From: Ignavibacteria bacterium
Lineage (GTDB): Bacteria; Bacteroidota; Ignavibacteria; Ch128b
Length of the DNA stretch: 64,000 nucleotides
Direction of reading: 5' to 3'
Assembly (NCBI GenBank): GCA_013177855.1
Contig: JABLYA010000001.1
Coordinates: 310,001-374,000 of the forward strand
The translations under genes and the position numbers were made by a program. Shown here piece by piece: positions 16,767 to 27,094 of this stretch (positions within the stretch are counted from its first letter, which is position 1; each line of letters starts with the position of its first letter). Under the pieces are notes generated by a model. That model was not told the origin of the DNA, ran no database searches, and saw nothing but the letters and a program-made list of their open reading frames with translations.

Positions 16767-16784
16767 GTAGTAAAATTTTACTAC
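16767..16784. promoter_or_regulatory. Perfect 18-base palindrome, likely operator of the HTH regulator
   Basis: GTAGTAAAATTTTACTAC is its own reverse complement over all 18 bases. It ends one base before the ATG of the XRE-type gene on the minus strand. Operators this close to the start are typical of C-protein genes with short or absent leaders. Base pairing is seen; binding is inferred. Confidence 0.65.
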
Positions 16785-17386
<602 letters not shown>

Positions 17387-17451
17387 TAACATTTAAATCA
17401 ATTCAATTCAAACAACAAATGCGTTGCAAAAATAAAACATCGACTAAGGTT

Positions 17452-18759
17452 TTACAAGATTTTAAATAAATCTTTAAAAGCTTCTCTCTGAGCATCGAGA
17501 GTTTTATTTATATCATCTTCAGTATGAGCTGTTGATACAAAGAAAGCTTCAAACTGTGCCGGAGGTAAATAAACTCCTCGCCTCAACATTTGATGAAAAT
17601 ATTCAGCAAACAATTTCGTGTCAGAACTTACCGCATCATCATAATATTTAACTTCTCGTTCAGTAAAAAACAGTGTCATCATCGAACCAGCACGATTAAT
17701 AGTAAAATTCTTCCCTATCTCTTGAAGATTTTTTTTCATTCCCTCTTCAAGTTTTTTAGACTTTATTTCAAGATCATCATAAACTTCAGGATGATTTTTA
17801 ATGTAATTTAATGCAGCAAAACCTGCTGACATCGCAAGAGGATTTCCACTCAATGTTCCTGCTTGATATACTGGACCGGACGGTGCAACCAACGACATTA
17901 TTTCTTCTTTACCACCATAAGCACCAACTGGCAATCCACCACCAATTATTTTTCCAAATGTTGTCAAATCCGGATTAATATTATACAACTCCTGCGCACC
18001 ACCTTTCGCAACTCGAAAACCTGTCATCACTTCATCAAAAATCAAAACAATTTTTTCTTCATCACAGATTTGTCTGAGTTCTTCTAAAAAAGTTTTCTCC
18101 GCTGGAACTACTCCCATATTACCAACTATTGGTTCAATAATTATTGCAGCAATCTCATTTTTATTTTTTGAGATTAGATTTTTAACTGACTCAATTTTAT
18201 TAAAATCAGCGACAAGAGTATCTTTTGCATTTCCTTCGGTTACACCTGGACTTGTTGGTACTCCAAAAGTTAATGCACCAGACCCAGCCTTGATAAGAAA
18301 GAAATCAGCATGTCCGTGGTAACAGCCTTCGAATTTAATTATCTTAGCTCGCTTTGTGTATCCTCTTGCGACACGAACAGCACTCATTGTCGCTTCACTT
18401 CCACTATTTACAAATCGAATCATTTCAATCGAAGGAACAAGTTCTCTAACTAATTCAGCAATTTTTATTTCAAGCTCAGTTGGAATACCAAAGCTTGTTC
18501 CTTTTTCAAGAGCATCTTTAATAGCTTCTTTAATAAATGGCGGATTATGTCCAAAAAGATGTGGTCCCCAACTGCCTATGTAATCAATGTACTCATTACC
18601 ATCAACATCATAAATCTTTGAGCCTTCCCCTCTCTCAATAAAAACGGGTGTTCCACCAACTGATTTAAAAGCACGAACTGGTGAATTAACACCACCCGGC
18701 AAAATCTTTTTTGCTCTTTCGAATAACAATTTGCTTCTTTCAATATTCATATCATCCAC
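17452..18759 (-). CDS. hemL: Glutamate-1-semialdehyde 2,1-aminomutase
   Basis: A 435-residue PLP enzyme that turns glutamate-1-semialdehyde into 5-aminolevulinate, the step after glutamyl-tRNA reductase in the C5 heme pathway. Typical signatures are LPGGVNSPVRAFKSVGGTP, RFVNSGSEATMSAVRVARG, YHGHAD, the cofactor aspartate in LIFDEVMTGFR and the Schiff-base lysine in TTFGKIIGGGLPVGAYGG (Lys270). Full length and intact. It is the last gene of the heme cluster but stands 184 bases after the aldo/keto reductase gene, so it may have its own promoter. An in-frame Met three codons in is an alternative start. Confidence 0.97.
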   Translation of the reverse strand: MDDMNIERSKLLFERAKKILPGGVNSPVRAFKSVGGTPVFIERGEGSKIYDVDGNEYIDYIGSWGPHLFGHNPPFIKEAIKDALEKGTSFGIPTELEIKIAELVRELVPSIEMIRFVNSGSEATMSAVRVARGYTKRAKIIKFEGCYHGHADFFLIKAGSGALTFGVPTSPGVTEGNAKDTLVADFNKIESVKNLISKNKNEIAAIIIEPIVGNMGVVPAEKTFLEELRQICDEEKIVLIFDEVMTGFRVAKGGAQELYNINPDLTTFGKIIGGGLPVGAYGGKEEIMSLVAPSGPVYQAGTLSGNPLAMSAGFAALNYIKNHPEVYDDLEIKSKKLEEGMKKNLQEIGKNFTINRAGSMMTLFFTEREVKYYDDAVSSDTKLFAEYFHQMLRRGVYLPPAQFEAFFVSTAHTEDDINKTLDAQREAFKDLFKIL

Positions 18760-18943
18760 ATTATTGATTTGTTTATCATATTAGTTTGTCTGTTCAATAC
18801 GCAGTCTATAATTAAAGATTCAGCTGTTTTGTATTTATCCTATCTGCAAAACATTTGAGATCACCACTTTCTCAATTTTTCAATTCATCAAATCCATAAA
18901 ACAAAATTTATTAATGTCGAATGGTCTTGCTGCGCAAGTTTTC

Positions 18944-19930
18944 TCATTGATAAGATTGAAAATCTGCAAAGACATCTTGAATAAATTTAAATTCCTCGTC
19001 AGTCAAAGGTTTATCCATTGCAGAAAGATTAATCATTACCTGTTTTAAATTTCTGAAACCTGGAATAACAGCTGCCACTGTCGAATGATAAAGAACATAT
19101 TGAAGCGCAGCTCTTGCAAGAGATTCGAGATCTGAACCAAATTTAGACTTTAACATTTCAATTTTTGGCTCAACCTTTGCTAAATAATCTGGTTTAAATC
19201 TTGGAGAATTTGCTCTGTGATCACCAGGCTGAAACTGTGGAGGATTATCTTTACTATATTTTCCGAGTAAAATTCCCTGCCCTAATGGACCAAACGCAAT
19301 AAACGAAATCTGATTTTCTTTACATAACTTTTGTGTTGGTGTTCCTTCTCTGATAAATCTATCGTCAAGAGCACTTGCAAAACTTTGAATTACATCAGGC
19401 TTGACCTTGGGTATTAATTTAACAAAATCTTCATGCTTGTAAGCTGATTGTCCGATCAATCGAATTTTTCCTTCATCTCTTAAACGATACATCATATCAA
19501 TTGCATCATCTAAATATTCATCATTATCACCAAAATGTCCATGATGGAAATAATAGAGATCAATGTAATCTCTTTTCAAATTAATTAATGATTGTTCACA
19601 CTGATGTCGAATGTGCTGCGGTTCATAAGCGTGTTCTGCAGTTCCTTTGAACCAACCAACTTTTGTAGCGATAATTACATCTTTATTTCTTGGACCTAAA
19701 ATTCTTGCTAACATTCTTTCGGCTCTTCCATTACCATAAACATCAGCATTATCAAAATGATTAACACCATGATCGAGTGCATAATAAATTGCTTCTCTAA
19801 CTTCGTTTTCATCAACATCTGCCCATCCATTTGGTACACCATCAACCCAGTTTAATCCGCCCATTGTCCAGCAGCCTAAACTAATTTCAGAGACTTCAAC
19901 ATTTGTTTTACCTAATTTTCTGTATTTCAT
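18944..19930 (-). CDS. Aldo/keto reductase
   Basis: A 328-residue NAD(P)H-dependent oxidoreductase with the TIM-barrel aldo/keto reductase pattern: MKYRKLGKTNVEVSEISLGC, FDNADVYGNGRAERML (catalytic Asp and Tyr), IIATKVGW (Lys), LYYFHHGH (His) and the cofactor-binding end AALQYVLYHSTVAAVIPGFR. The substrate is unknown. It sits 15 bases after hemB inside the heme operon and is therefore co-transcribed with tetrapyrrole genes. A role in detoxifying or salvaging a heme-pathway aldehyde is possible but not shown by the sequence. Confidence 0.9.
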   Translation of the reverse strand: MKYRKLGKTNVEVSEISLGCWTMGGLNWVDGVPNGWADVDENEVREAIYYALDHGVNHFDNADVYGNGRAERMLARILGPRNKDVIIATKVGWFKGTAEHAYEPQHIRHQCEQSLINLKRDYIDLYYFHHGHFGDNDEYLDDAIDMMYRLRDEGKIRLIGQSAYKHEDFVKLIPKVKPDVIQSFASALDDRFIREGTPTQKLCKENQISFIAFGPLGQGILLGKYSKDNPPQFQPGDHRANSPRFKPDYLAKVEPKIEMLKSKFGSDLESLARAALQYVLYHSTVAAVIPGFRNLKQVMINLSAMDKPLTDEEFKFIQDVFADFQSYQ

Positions 19931-19945
19931 AAATCCTCCCTTGTT

Positions 19946-20923
19946 TTATTTCTTTAAGATTTTAGCTGCTTCTTTTGCAAAATAAGTTAAAATTAAATCA
20001 GCGCCTGCTCTTTTAATTGAAGTCAAAGACTCCATCATAACTCTTTCGCCATCAATCCAGTTATTTAATGCTGCTGCTTTAATCATTGAATACTCACCGC
20101 TTACCTGATATGCTGCGGTTGGCATTCCAAATTTTTCTTTCACGCGATAAATTACATCTAAATAAGGACCTGCAGGTTTTACCATAACAATATCTGCACC
20201 TTCTTGAATATCAAGTTCGACTTCCCATAAAGCTTCAAGGACATTAGCTGGATTCATCTGGTGTGATCGTCGATCACCAAATTTGGGAGTTGATTCTGCT
20301 GCTTCACGAAATGGTCCATAAAATCCTGAAGCGTATTTTGCGGCATAAGACATAATTGGAATATTTTGAAAACCATTCTCGTCTAAAATTTTTCGGATGG
20401 CTGTAACTCTGCCATCCATCATATCGGATGGAGCGACAATATCAGCTCCAGCTTTTGCATGAGTTAATGCTTCTTTTGCAAGCAATTCGTTTGTCTCATC
20501 ATTTAAAATTTCATCGCCCCTTAATACACCACAGTGTCCATGTGAAGTATATTCACACATACAAACATCAGTAATTACAACGAGATCTTTCACTTCCTTT
20601 TTAATTTGCCGCACTGCTCTTTGAATTATTCCTTCTTCATCATAAGCTTCGCTTCCTACTTCATCTTTGTGCGAAGGAATCCCAAACAAAATCACAGCTG
20701 GAATCCCAAGATCAACTACTTCTTTACATTCTTCTACCAAAACATCAATCGACATTTGATAAACTTCAGGCATTGAGCCAACAGGTTTTTTTATTTTTTC
20801 GCCAGGGCAAACAAACAACGGATAAATAAAATCCTTCACACTTAATTCAGTTTCTTGAACCATATCTCGAATTAAAGGATTATATCTCAATCTTCTTAAT
20901 CTTGTTTGAGGAAATTGTCTCAT
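19946..20923 (-). CDS. hemB: Delta-aminolevulinic acid dehydratase (porphobilinogen synthase)
   Basis: About 325 residues from the ATG at 20923, which has AAGAGG upstream and falls after the hemG stop; a start ten codons earlier would overlap hemG. It condenses two 5-aminolevulinates to porphobilinogen. Landmarks are [35 protein letters not shown] with the three zinc-site cysteines, [15 protein letters not shown] and [15 protein letters not shown] carrying the two active-site lysines, and [14 protein letters not shown]. The cysteine-rich metal loop marks it as a zinc-dependent form. Intact. It lies ten bases after hemG and fifteen before the aldo/keto reductase gene. Confidence 0.97.
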   Translation of the reverse strand: MRQFPQTRLRRLRYNPLIRDMVQETELSVKDFIYPLFVCPGEKIKKPVGSMPEVYQMSIDVLVEECKEVVDLGIPAVILFGIPSHKDEVGSEAYDEEGIIQRAVRQIKKEVKDLVVITDVCMCEYTSHGHCGVLRGDEILNDETNELLAKEALTHAKAGADIVAPSDMMDGRVTAIRKILDENGFQNIPIMSYAAKYASGFYGPFREAAESTPKFGDRRSHQMNPANVLEALWEVELDIQEGADIVMVKPAGPYLDVIYRVKEKFGMPTAAYQVSGEYSMIKAAALNNWIDGERVMMESLTSIKRAGADLILTYFAKEAAKILKK

Positions 20924-20933
20924 ATTAAACCTC

Positions 20934-22340
20934 TTAGTTAATTTCTCTTTCAAACTCAGTGAATAAATTATTTCTTACAAAGTTAGAAATTCTTTCAAAA
21001 TGAATTTTTGAATTTTTAATACAATCGCCGACTGAAATTCCACCACGATAATTTCCACCTAAAAATATGCCTTTATATTTTCTTTCGAATTCATTAATTG
21101 CATTCTCCTTTTCAATGTATCCGATTGAATATTGTGGAATTGCTCTTTCCCAGAATCGATAAACAAAGCTTTCTGGTTTGCTTTTAATTTTCATTATCTC
21201 TTCAAACTCAGAAAGAACTTTTTCTATCACATTTTCAATTCCAATTTCAAAAATTTTATACTGACGAGAACCTCCAATGAAAATAGTAAATGATGCAAAT
21301 TTTTCATCTCCTCTATTGGGGAAAATGACGCTGTTCCAGATTGCACCAAGAAATGATTTCTTTTCCTTTTCAGGAATTAAAAATCCAAATCCATCAAGCG
21401 GTTGCCCTATTTTTGATTTTTCATAAATCACATTTAACACAAGAACTGGCGGGTAATAAATGGTTGAGAGTTGATTGAAAAGATAACCATCAAAATTTTT
21501 CAAAAGCTCTGCAGTTGTGTAAGCAGGGATAGTAAATAAAATACTTTTAGTTTGAAATGTTTTTTTCTCACCTTCGTTCTCAACAAAAATTAAATAATCA
21601 TCTCCATCTTTCTGAATTTCTTTAACAGAATGTTTCAAAAAAATTTCATCCTTCAGGTATTCAGCTAATTTTTGGGGAAGGACTGACATTCCATTTCTGA
21701 AAGAAAACATTGCTGCACTTTGTTTAGACTTTTCAGCTCTTTTCTTTCTCTCTTTTGCTCCTTTGATCATACCTTTGAAAAGTCCGCCGTAAACTTCTTC
21801 CAATCTGAAAAGTTTTGGAAATGCAGATTTAACACTTAGATTTTCTGGGTCACCAGCAAAGACTCCAGATACAAATGGATTTATCGCATAATCCAGAAAT
21901 TCCTGACCCAATCTTCTTCTAACAAATTCAGCTAAACTTTGATAGTAACCATCTTTTGATTTCCCAATAAAAGGTTCAAGCATTACTCTCAACTTTGCTT
22001 TAGTTGAAAATAATTTTGTACTTAAGAAATCTTTTGGATTCATTGGGAGTGGATGAAGAATATTATTTCGCAAAATGTATCTTTTATTTGCTGATTTGTC
22101 TGCGTAAACAAACTGATCTTGTAGATTTAATTCTTGAACAAGCTGCGAAATTAATGGAGTAGTTTCTAATCCTGAATTTGGTCCAGTATCAAAGATAAAA
22201 TCTCTATGTCTGATTGTTTTGATATTTCCGCCGACTTCATCATTTGCTTCGAGTACTTTTACTTTGAAACCTTCTTTCTTTAACCAGTATGCTGTTGTAA
22301 GTCCAGTAATACCTGCACCAATAATTACAATCTCTTCCAT
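20934..22340 (-). CDS. hemG: Protoporphyrinogen oxidase, HemY-type flavoenzyme
   Basis: A 468-residue FAD protein that oxidises protoporphyrinogen IX (or coproporphyrinogen III in some lineages). The N-terminal dinucleotide-binding motif is [16 protein letters not shown], followed by [14 protein letters not shown] and FDTGPNSG. The C-terminal FAD contact is [16 protein letters not shown]. The fold and length are those of the oxygen-dependent HemY group, not the short flavodoxin-like HemG. It overlaps the end of hemH by 16 bases. The next step in the order of the operon, hemH, lies upstream, so the product is most likely protoporphyrin IX for ferrochelatase. The symbol follows common annotation; hemY is equally used. 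Confidence 0.93.
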   Translation of the reverse strand: MEEIVIIGAGITGLTTAYWLKKEGFKVKVLEANDEVGGNIKTIRHRDFIFDTGPNSGLETTPLISQLVQELNLQDQFVYADKSANKRYILRNNILHPLPMNPKDFLSTKLFSTKAKLRVMLEPFIGKSKDGYYQSLAEFVRRRLGQEFLDYAINPFVSGVFAGDPENLSVKSAFPKLFRLEEVYGGLFKGMIKGAKERKKRAEKSKQSAAMFSFRNGMSVLPQKLAEYLKDEIFLKHSVKEIQKDGDDYLIFVENEGEKKTFQTKSILFTIPAYTTAELLKNFDGYLFNQLSTIYYPPVLVLNVIYEKSKIGQPLDGFGFLIPEKEKKSFLGAIWNSVIFPNRGDEKFASFTIFIGGSRQYKIFEIGIENVIEKVLSEFEEIMKIKSKPESFVYRFWERAIPQYSIGYIEKENAINEFERKYKGIFLGGNYRGGISVGDCIKNSKIHFERISNFVRNNLFTEFEREIN

Positions 22341-23275
22341 ATTTCCTCCTTTAGTGCTTCAATAAATAAAGCTGAATCATTTAATCCATTTGAAACAATG
22401 TATTTTTCAACTCCATTTTCTTCCGCAACTTTTCTGTATTCAATATCGAGTTCGTAAAGGGTTTCAATATGATCAGAAACGAAGGCAATCGGAATGATTA
22501 GTAAATTTTTGTAACCCGATTTGATCAATCTTTCAATTTCTTTTTCTGTTGAAGGCTCAAGCCATTTCATCGGACCAACTTTGCTTTGATAGGCAAGCGA
22601 ATAAGGTAAATTAAACTCCCCCTGTTTAATTACGAGTTCAACCGTTTCTTCAATTTGCTTTTGATAAGGATCTCCTTTTTTAATATAACTTACTGGAACA
22701 CCGTGAGCACTGAATAAAAGATAAACTTTCGATTTGTCTTCAAAATTTTCAAGAGCTTGATTGATCCTTTCAATTACAGCATTTAAATAATTTTTATTTG
22801 TATGATAATTTTCTATGTAAATCACTTTTCGATCTTTATCATTAAAATGTCTCTTCCACTCGTTGAAAGAAGATCCTGTTGTTGATATTGAATACTGCGG
22901 ATAAAGGGGAAGAAGAAAAATTTTTTCATAGTTATTTTTTGAAATTCTTTCGGCAACTTCTTTTGTAAAAGGTTTCCAGTATCTCATTGCTACAAACACA
23001 TCGAAAAGATCTTCTTTCGAGTTTAATTTTTCTTCAAGCATTATTCTCTGAATTTCGGTCCAGTAACCGATAGGAGATTTTCCTCCAATTAATTTATATT
23101 CTTCAATAACTTTTGGTGCTCTCTTGCTGGCAATCAACTTTGCAAGTGGTTTCTGTATAAGAGGAATTTTAAAAATATCCGGATCACTGAATAAATTTTG
23201 AAGAAAAGGCTGAACTGCATCGAGCGAGTCTGGTCCGCCTAAATTCAATAGTACAACAGCGAATTTTTTGTTCAT
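22325..23275 (-). CDS. hemH: Ferrochelatase
   Basis: A 316-residue enzyme that inserts ferrous iron into protoporphyrin IX, the last step of protoheme synthesis. Signatures: VVLLNLGGPDSLDAVQPFLQ at the N terminus, YPQYSISTTGSSFNEW, LLFSAHGVPVSYIKKGDPY with the catalytic histidine, YQSKVGPMKWLEPSTE and IPIAFVSDHIETLYELDIE with the metal-side acidic residues. No C-terminal membrane or iron-sulfur extension, so probably a soluble or peripheral enzyme. It shares a single base with the end of hemN. Confidence 0.97.
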   Translation of the reverse strand: MNKKFAVVLLNLGGPDSLDAVQPFLQNLFSDPDIFKIPLIQKPLAKLIASKRAPKVIEEYKLIGGKSPIGYWTEIQRIMLEEKLNSKEDLFDVFVAMRYWKPFTKEVAERISKNNYEKIFLLPLYPQYSISTTGSSFNEWKRHFNDKDRKVIYIENYHTNKNYLNAVIERINQALENFEDKSKVYLLFSAHGVPVSYIKKGDPYQKQIEETVELVIKQGEFNLPYSLAYQSKVGPMKWLEPSTEKEIERLIKSGYKNLLIIPIAFVSDHIETLYELDIEYRKVAEENGVEKYIVSNGLNDSALFIEALKEEIWKRL

Positions 23276-24648
23276 TAAATAGTCCTCGAGTATTTCATTT
23301 TATCCTGCTGTCTTTCGATAAATCCATCGAACTTCATAGCGATGTTTCTGATTAATAGCCTTCCCATCTCGGTAATTTTAATTTCGTTGTTATTCATTAT
23401 TACAAGACCTTCATCCGACATTTCTTTTAATTGAGAAAGTGATTTTTCAAAATATTCTTTAAAGTTAATCTTAAATTCATTCTCAATCTCATCAAAGTTC
23501 AATTCAAAATTGCACATCAAATTCATAATTACTTTTCTTCTGATTTGATCATCTTCCGTCAAACGATAACCTTTGAATACTGGTAATCTTTCATTATCAA
23601 TAGAGGCAAAGTATTCTTTTTCAGTTTTATAATTCTGCGCATAAACATCTTTTAATTGGCTGATTGATGTAATTCCAAAGGCAAACAAATCACAACCAGC
23701 GTGAGTCGAATAACCCTGAAAATTTCTATAGAGTTGTTTACTCTTTAAAGCCTTTGCAAGCTCGTCTTCTGGCTTTGCGAAATGATCCATTCCAATGAAG
23801 ACATATCCATTGCAAGTTAGTTTTTCAATTGTCATTTTAAGAATGTTTAACTTTTCTTGAGGTGTTGGCAAATCTTCTTCATGAATAAGAGCTTGATGCT
23901 TTTTCATCCACGGAACATGAGCATAGTTAAAAACAGCGAGTCTATCCGGTGATAATTCCAGAACTTTGTCGATTGTCTTTTCAAAAGTTTCAATCGTTTG
24001 AAATGGCAGACCATACATCAAATCAATATTAATGCTCTGGAATCCAAGCTCTCTAACCCAATTTACAACCTGTCTTGTCATTTCCTCTGGTTGAATTCTA
24101 TTCACATACTTTTGGACCTTTTCATTAAAGTCCTGCACTCCCATGCTAATTCGATTAAATCCACCTTCTCTTAAAGCAATCAAATGTTCTTTGGTTAAAC
24201 CTCTCGGATCTATTTCACAGCCAAGCTCTGCATTTTCTGTGAAATCAAATGATTGTCGTATGTAACTTATAAGAGAATTAATTTCGTCAGGATTTAAAGA
24301 AGTTGGTGTTCCTCCACCCCAGTGAAGTTGAGCAACTTTTCGATCTGGATTAAGATATTGCCTGAGCAGATCAATTTCATTCTTCAAATATTTAATGTAT
24401 TCTTTCATTCTGTCATGATTACGAGTTACAATCATATTGCAGCCGCAGAAGTAACAAAGAGTATCGCAATATGGAATATGGAAATAAAGTGAAAGATCGG
24501 GGAGATTTTCTCCGTAGTTTGTTTTGATAATTTCTTTCACAAAATCATCGGCAGTAAAGCTTTCATTGAAATGTGGAGCTGGCGGATAACTTGTATATCG
24601 CGGTCCAGGAACATCATATTTTTTTAATAAATCAAGATTGACATTCAT
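23275..24648 (-). CDS. hemN: Oxygen-independent coproporphyrinogen III oxidase (radical SAM)
   Basis: A 457-residue radical SAM enzyme that decarboxylates coproporphyrinogen III to protoporphyrinogen IX without oxygen. It starts with KKYDVPGPRYTSYPPAPHF, the true HemN opening, and has the cluster motif CDTLCYFCGC (Cys61, Cys65, Cys68 and the extra Cys70) that separates HemN from HemW. Further words are LHWGGGTPTSLNPDEI, RISMGVQDFNEKVQ and NIDLMYGLPFQT. Full length. It overlaps hemE by four bases. Together with the flavin oxidase gene it suggests a host that makes heme under low oxygen. Confidence 0.97.
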   Translation of the reverse strand: MNVNLDLLKKYDVPGPRYTSYPPAPHFNESFTADDFVKEIIKTNYGENLPDLSLYFHIPYCDTLCYFCGCNMIVTRNHDRMKEYIKYLKNEIDLLRQYLNPDRKVAQLHWGGGTPTSLNPDEINSLISYIRQSFDFTENAELGCEIDPRGLTKEHLIALREGGFNRISMGVQDFNEKVQKYVNRIQPEEMTRQVVNWVRELGFQSINIDLMYGLPFQTIETFEKTIDKVLELSPDRLAVFNYAHVPWMKKHQALIHEEDLPTPQEKLNILKMTIEKLTCNGYVFIGMDHFAKPEDELAKALKSKQLYRNFQGYSTHAGCDLFAFGITSISQLKDVYAQNYKTEKEYFASIDNERLPVFKGYRLTEDDQIRRKVIMNLMCNFELNFDEIENEFKINFKEYFEKSLSQLKEMSDEGLVIMNNNEIKITEMGRLLIRNIAMKFDGFIERQQDKMKYSRTI

Positions 24649-25712
24649 TTTAAAACCTCTTTTTCACTTCGCTCAAAAGATTTTTCTTTTATGTAGCTGA
24701 CAAGAAATTTTAATTTCTCTGGATCAATATCCGGATAAATACCATGACCAAGATTAAAGATCAAACCGATATTATCAGAGAAGGCATTTAAAATTTTATC
24801 TGCTTCACTGGAAATTAACTGTTGATTGCCATACAGGACTGCGGGATCCATATTGCCCTGAATAGTAACCAGGCTGCCAATTCTTTCCTTTGCAAATTTT
24901 ATATCAATTGTCCAATCCAAACCGACAACATCACAACCAGAGTAAGCTAATTTCTCAATTGAGTGATTCGCACCTTTAGCAAAAAGAATTATTGGTACAT
25001 CATATTTCGGTTTAATTTCTTCAACAATCTTTGATAAATAGTAGAATGAAAATTCTTCAAAATGATGTGGAGCTAAAACTCCAGCCCACGAATCAAATAT
25101 CTGAATCAAATCTGCACCTGCCTTAATTTGAGCGAACAAGTAATCGACCACACAATCTGTTATAAGATTTAGAGCATGATGTGCAAGTTCACGATTGTTG
25201 AAAATAAAACTTTTTACCTTGCTGAAATTTTTACTCGTCTTGCCTTCAACCATATAAGTTAAAAGTGTCCAGGGTGCACCACTAAATCCAATCAATGGAA
25301 CACGATTTTTCAATTCTTTTTTTGTCAGTTTAATTGCATCCAGCACATACTTAAGTTCAACTTCGGGATCAAAGTGTCTTAGTTTATTTATTGAGTCTAA
25401 ATCTGAAATAGGATCGTGAATAATTGGACCTTTACCTTCATCAATTGAGAGTTTCATACCCATCGCTTCAGGTACAACAAGAATGTCTGAGAAAATTATT
25501 GCGGCATCAACGCCAATTATATCAACAGGTTGGATTGTAACTTCGGCAGCAAGTTCAGGTGTTTTACATAATTCAAGAAAAGAAACTTTTTCTCTTACTT
25601 TTCTATATTCTGGAAGATATCTTCCAGCCTGACGCATTATCCAGATTGGCACTCTTTCTACTTTCTGTCTCTTTGCTGCTCTCAAAATTAAATCGTTTTG
25701 TAAATGATTCAT
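24645..25712 (-). CDS. hemE: Uroporphyrinogen decarboxylase
   Basis: A 355-residue TIM-barrel enzyme, active as a dimer, that removes four acetate carboxyls from uroporphyrinogen III. Diagnostic words: WIMRQAGRYLPEYRKVREK with the substrate arginines, IIFSDILVVPEAMGM with the central aspartate, GFSGAPWTLLTYMVEG, IQIFDSWAGVLAPHHF and NLGHGIYPDIDPE. Intact and of normal length. Its start overlaps the tetR-hemD stop by four bases, so the two are probably translationally coupled. Confidence 0.97.
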   Translation of the reverse strand: MNHLQNDLILRAAKRQKVERVPIWIMRQAGRYLPEYRKVREKVSFLELCKTPELAAEVTIQPVDIIGVDAAIIFSDILVVPEAMGMKLSIDEGKGPIIHDPISDLDSINKLRHFDPEVELKYVLDAIKLTKKELKNRVPLIGFSGAPWTLLTYMVEGKTSKNFSKVKSFIFNNRELAHHALNLITDCVVDYLFAQIKAGADLIQIFDSWAGVLAPHHFEEFSFYYLSKIVEEIKPKYDVPIILFAKGANHSIEKLAYSGCDVVGLDWTIDIKFAKERIGSLVTIQGNMDPAVLYGNQQLISSEADKILNAFSDNIGLIFNLGHGIYPDIDPEKLKFLVSYIKEKSFERSEKEVLK

Positions 25713-27094
25713 TTTGTCTCAAAATATTTTATGATAGACTTCAATAATTCTTCAAAAGTGGATACTTCAGGTTCAATGTGAACGGTAAGTCCAAATTTTT
25801 CAATATGTTTCCTTGTAGTTGGACCAATAACAGCAATTATCTTATTTCTAAAAAATTGTAAAGGTGAATCGATTTTTAAAAGTTTTAATAGATTATCAAA
25901 TGTTGAGGGACTTGTAAATACAAAGAGATCAACTTCTCTTTTATTCAATAGCTCTATTTGTTCGGAGACATCTTCAAGCTCTGGAATATCAACATTATAA
26001 ACTGCAACTCTGTCGATAACTATACCGATTTTTTCCAGTTCACTTTTTATGAAATCATTCCCAATTTCTGATTGAGGAAGAAGAACTTTATCTCCAGATT
26101 TTAAAACATTCTTTAATTCTTCAACAAGTCCTTCGCTAGAAAATTTTTTTGGTTTAAAGAATACATTCAAGCCATTTTCTAAAAGTTTTTCCTCTGTTTT
26201 ACTTCCAATTACGATAATTTTTTTGTTATTCAAGCTATTAACTTCATCATGAATTTCCAGTCTTTTCAAAAACCAATCAACAGTATTTTTACTTGTGAAG
26301 ATAACATAATCGTATTCGTTAATTTTTTTAATTGCATTATCACAATCAATCCAGGAGGTCGGAGGGACAATTTTAAGTGTAGGCAAAAATATAACCTCAG
26401 CACCTAGTTCTTTCAATTTGCCTGCGTCTTCATCGGATTGTCCCAGCGACCTTGTAATGAGGATGGTTTTACCATCCAGAGGATTTGATGAGATATTTGC
26501 TATGACAGACTCTTTGATAAATTCATAAAGTTTTTCTCTCTCATTAATTACCTGTTCATCATGAATATCTCGATTAAGATTTCTCAGAACCGCCGAATAA
26601 ATTATTCCCAAAATTAAATCAGCAGTAAAACAAATATCCAGATCCTTAAACACTTTCTTTTCACAGCCTTCTTTTAAAATGTTAGAAAGCATTTCTTTCA
26701 GTCTAGCGATATTTGCTTCAAGTGTTCTGGATTTTATAGGTTGTTTTTTTAATCGAGTTCGCTGAAAGATTAAAAAGAAATCTTTGTATTTGAGCAAGAA
26801 CATAAATAGATGAATTGTAAACCCTTTAAGATCATCAAGAACCGAAATTTGTTCTTTAAATTTTCTCTCAAGCTCGGTAATTAATTTTGTCAGTCTTGAT
26901 TCATTTATCGCAAAGTAAAGTTCTTCCTTCGATTTGAAATAATTATAAATGGTGCCCTTCGCAATACCAGCTTTTCTTGCAACTAATTCCATATTAACTT
27001 CATGAAAACCATACTCACTGAAAAGCTGAGCTGCAGTATCAATTATCAAATCACGCTTCTCAATTTTTAAATTTGAATTGATCGAACTTTTCAT
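25709..27094 (-). CDS. hemD: TetR regulator fused to uroporphyrinogen-III synthase
   Basis: A single open frame of 461 residues. Residues 10-60 are a TetR-type DNA-binding domain (DLIIDTAAQLFSEYGFHEV, VARKAGIAKGTIYNYFKSKE) and residues 60-200 the helical TetR ligand/dimer domain. From about 205 (LDGKTILITRSLGQSDEDAG) to the end runs a full HemD domain, which closes the bilane to uroporphyrinogen III: KIVPPTSWIDCDNAI, YDYVIFTSKNTVDWFLKRL, DLFVFTSPSTFDNLLKLL and IGPTTRKHIEKFGL. HemD alone is about 250 residues. The fusion lies in its proper metabolic place between hemC and hemE, with four-base overlaps on both sides. It could sense a tetrapyrrole and repress the operon; a TetR-like palindrome lies at the operon head. 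No stop or shift at the joint is seen. Confidence 0.93.
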   Translation of the reverse strand: MKSSINSNLKIEKRDLIIDTAAQLFSEYGFHEVNMELVARKAGIAKGTIYNYFKSKEELYFAINESRLTKLITELERKFKEQISVLDDLKGFTIHLFMFLLKYKDFFLIFQRTRLKKQPIKSRTLEANIARLKEMLSNILKEGCEKKVFKDLDICFTADLILGIIYSAVLRNLNRDIHDEQVINEREKLYEFIKESVIANISSNPLDGKTILITRSLGQSDEDAGKLKELGAEVIFLPTLKIVPPTSWIDCDNAIKKINEYDYVIFTSKNTVDWFLKRLEIHDEVNSLNNKKIIVIGSKTEEKLLENGLNVFFKPKKFSSEGLVEELKNVLKSGDKVLLPQSEIGNDFIKSELEKIGIVIDRVAVYNVDIPELEDVSEQIELLNKREVDLFVFTSPSTFDNLLKLLKIDSPLQFFRNKIIAVIGPTTRKHIEKFGLTVHIEPEVSTFEELLKSIIKYFETK

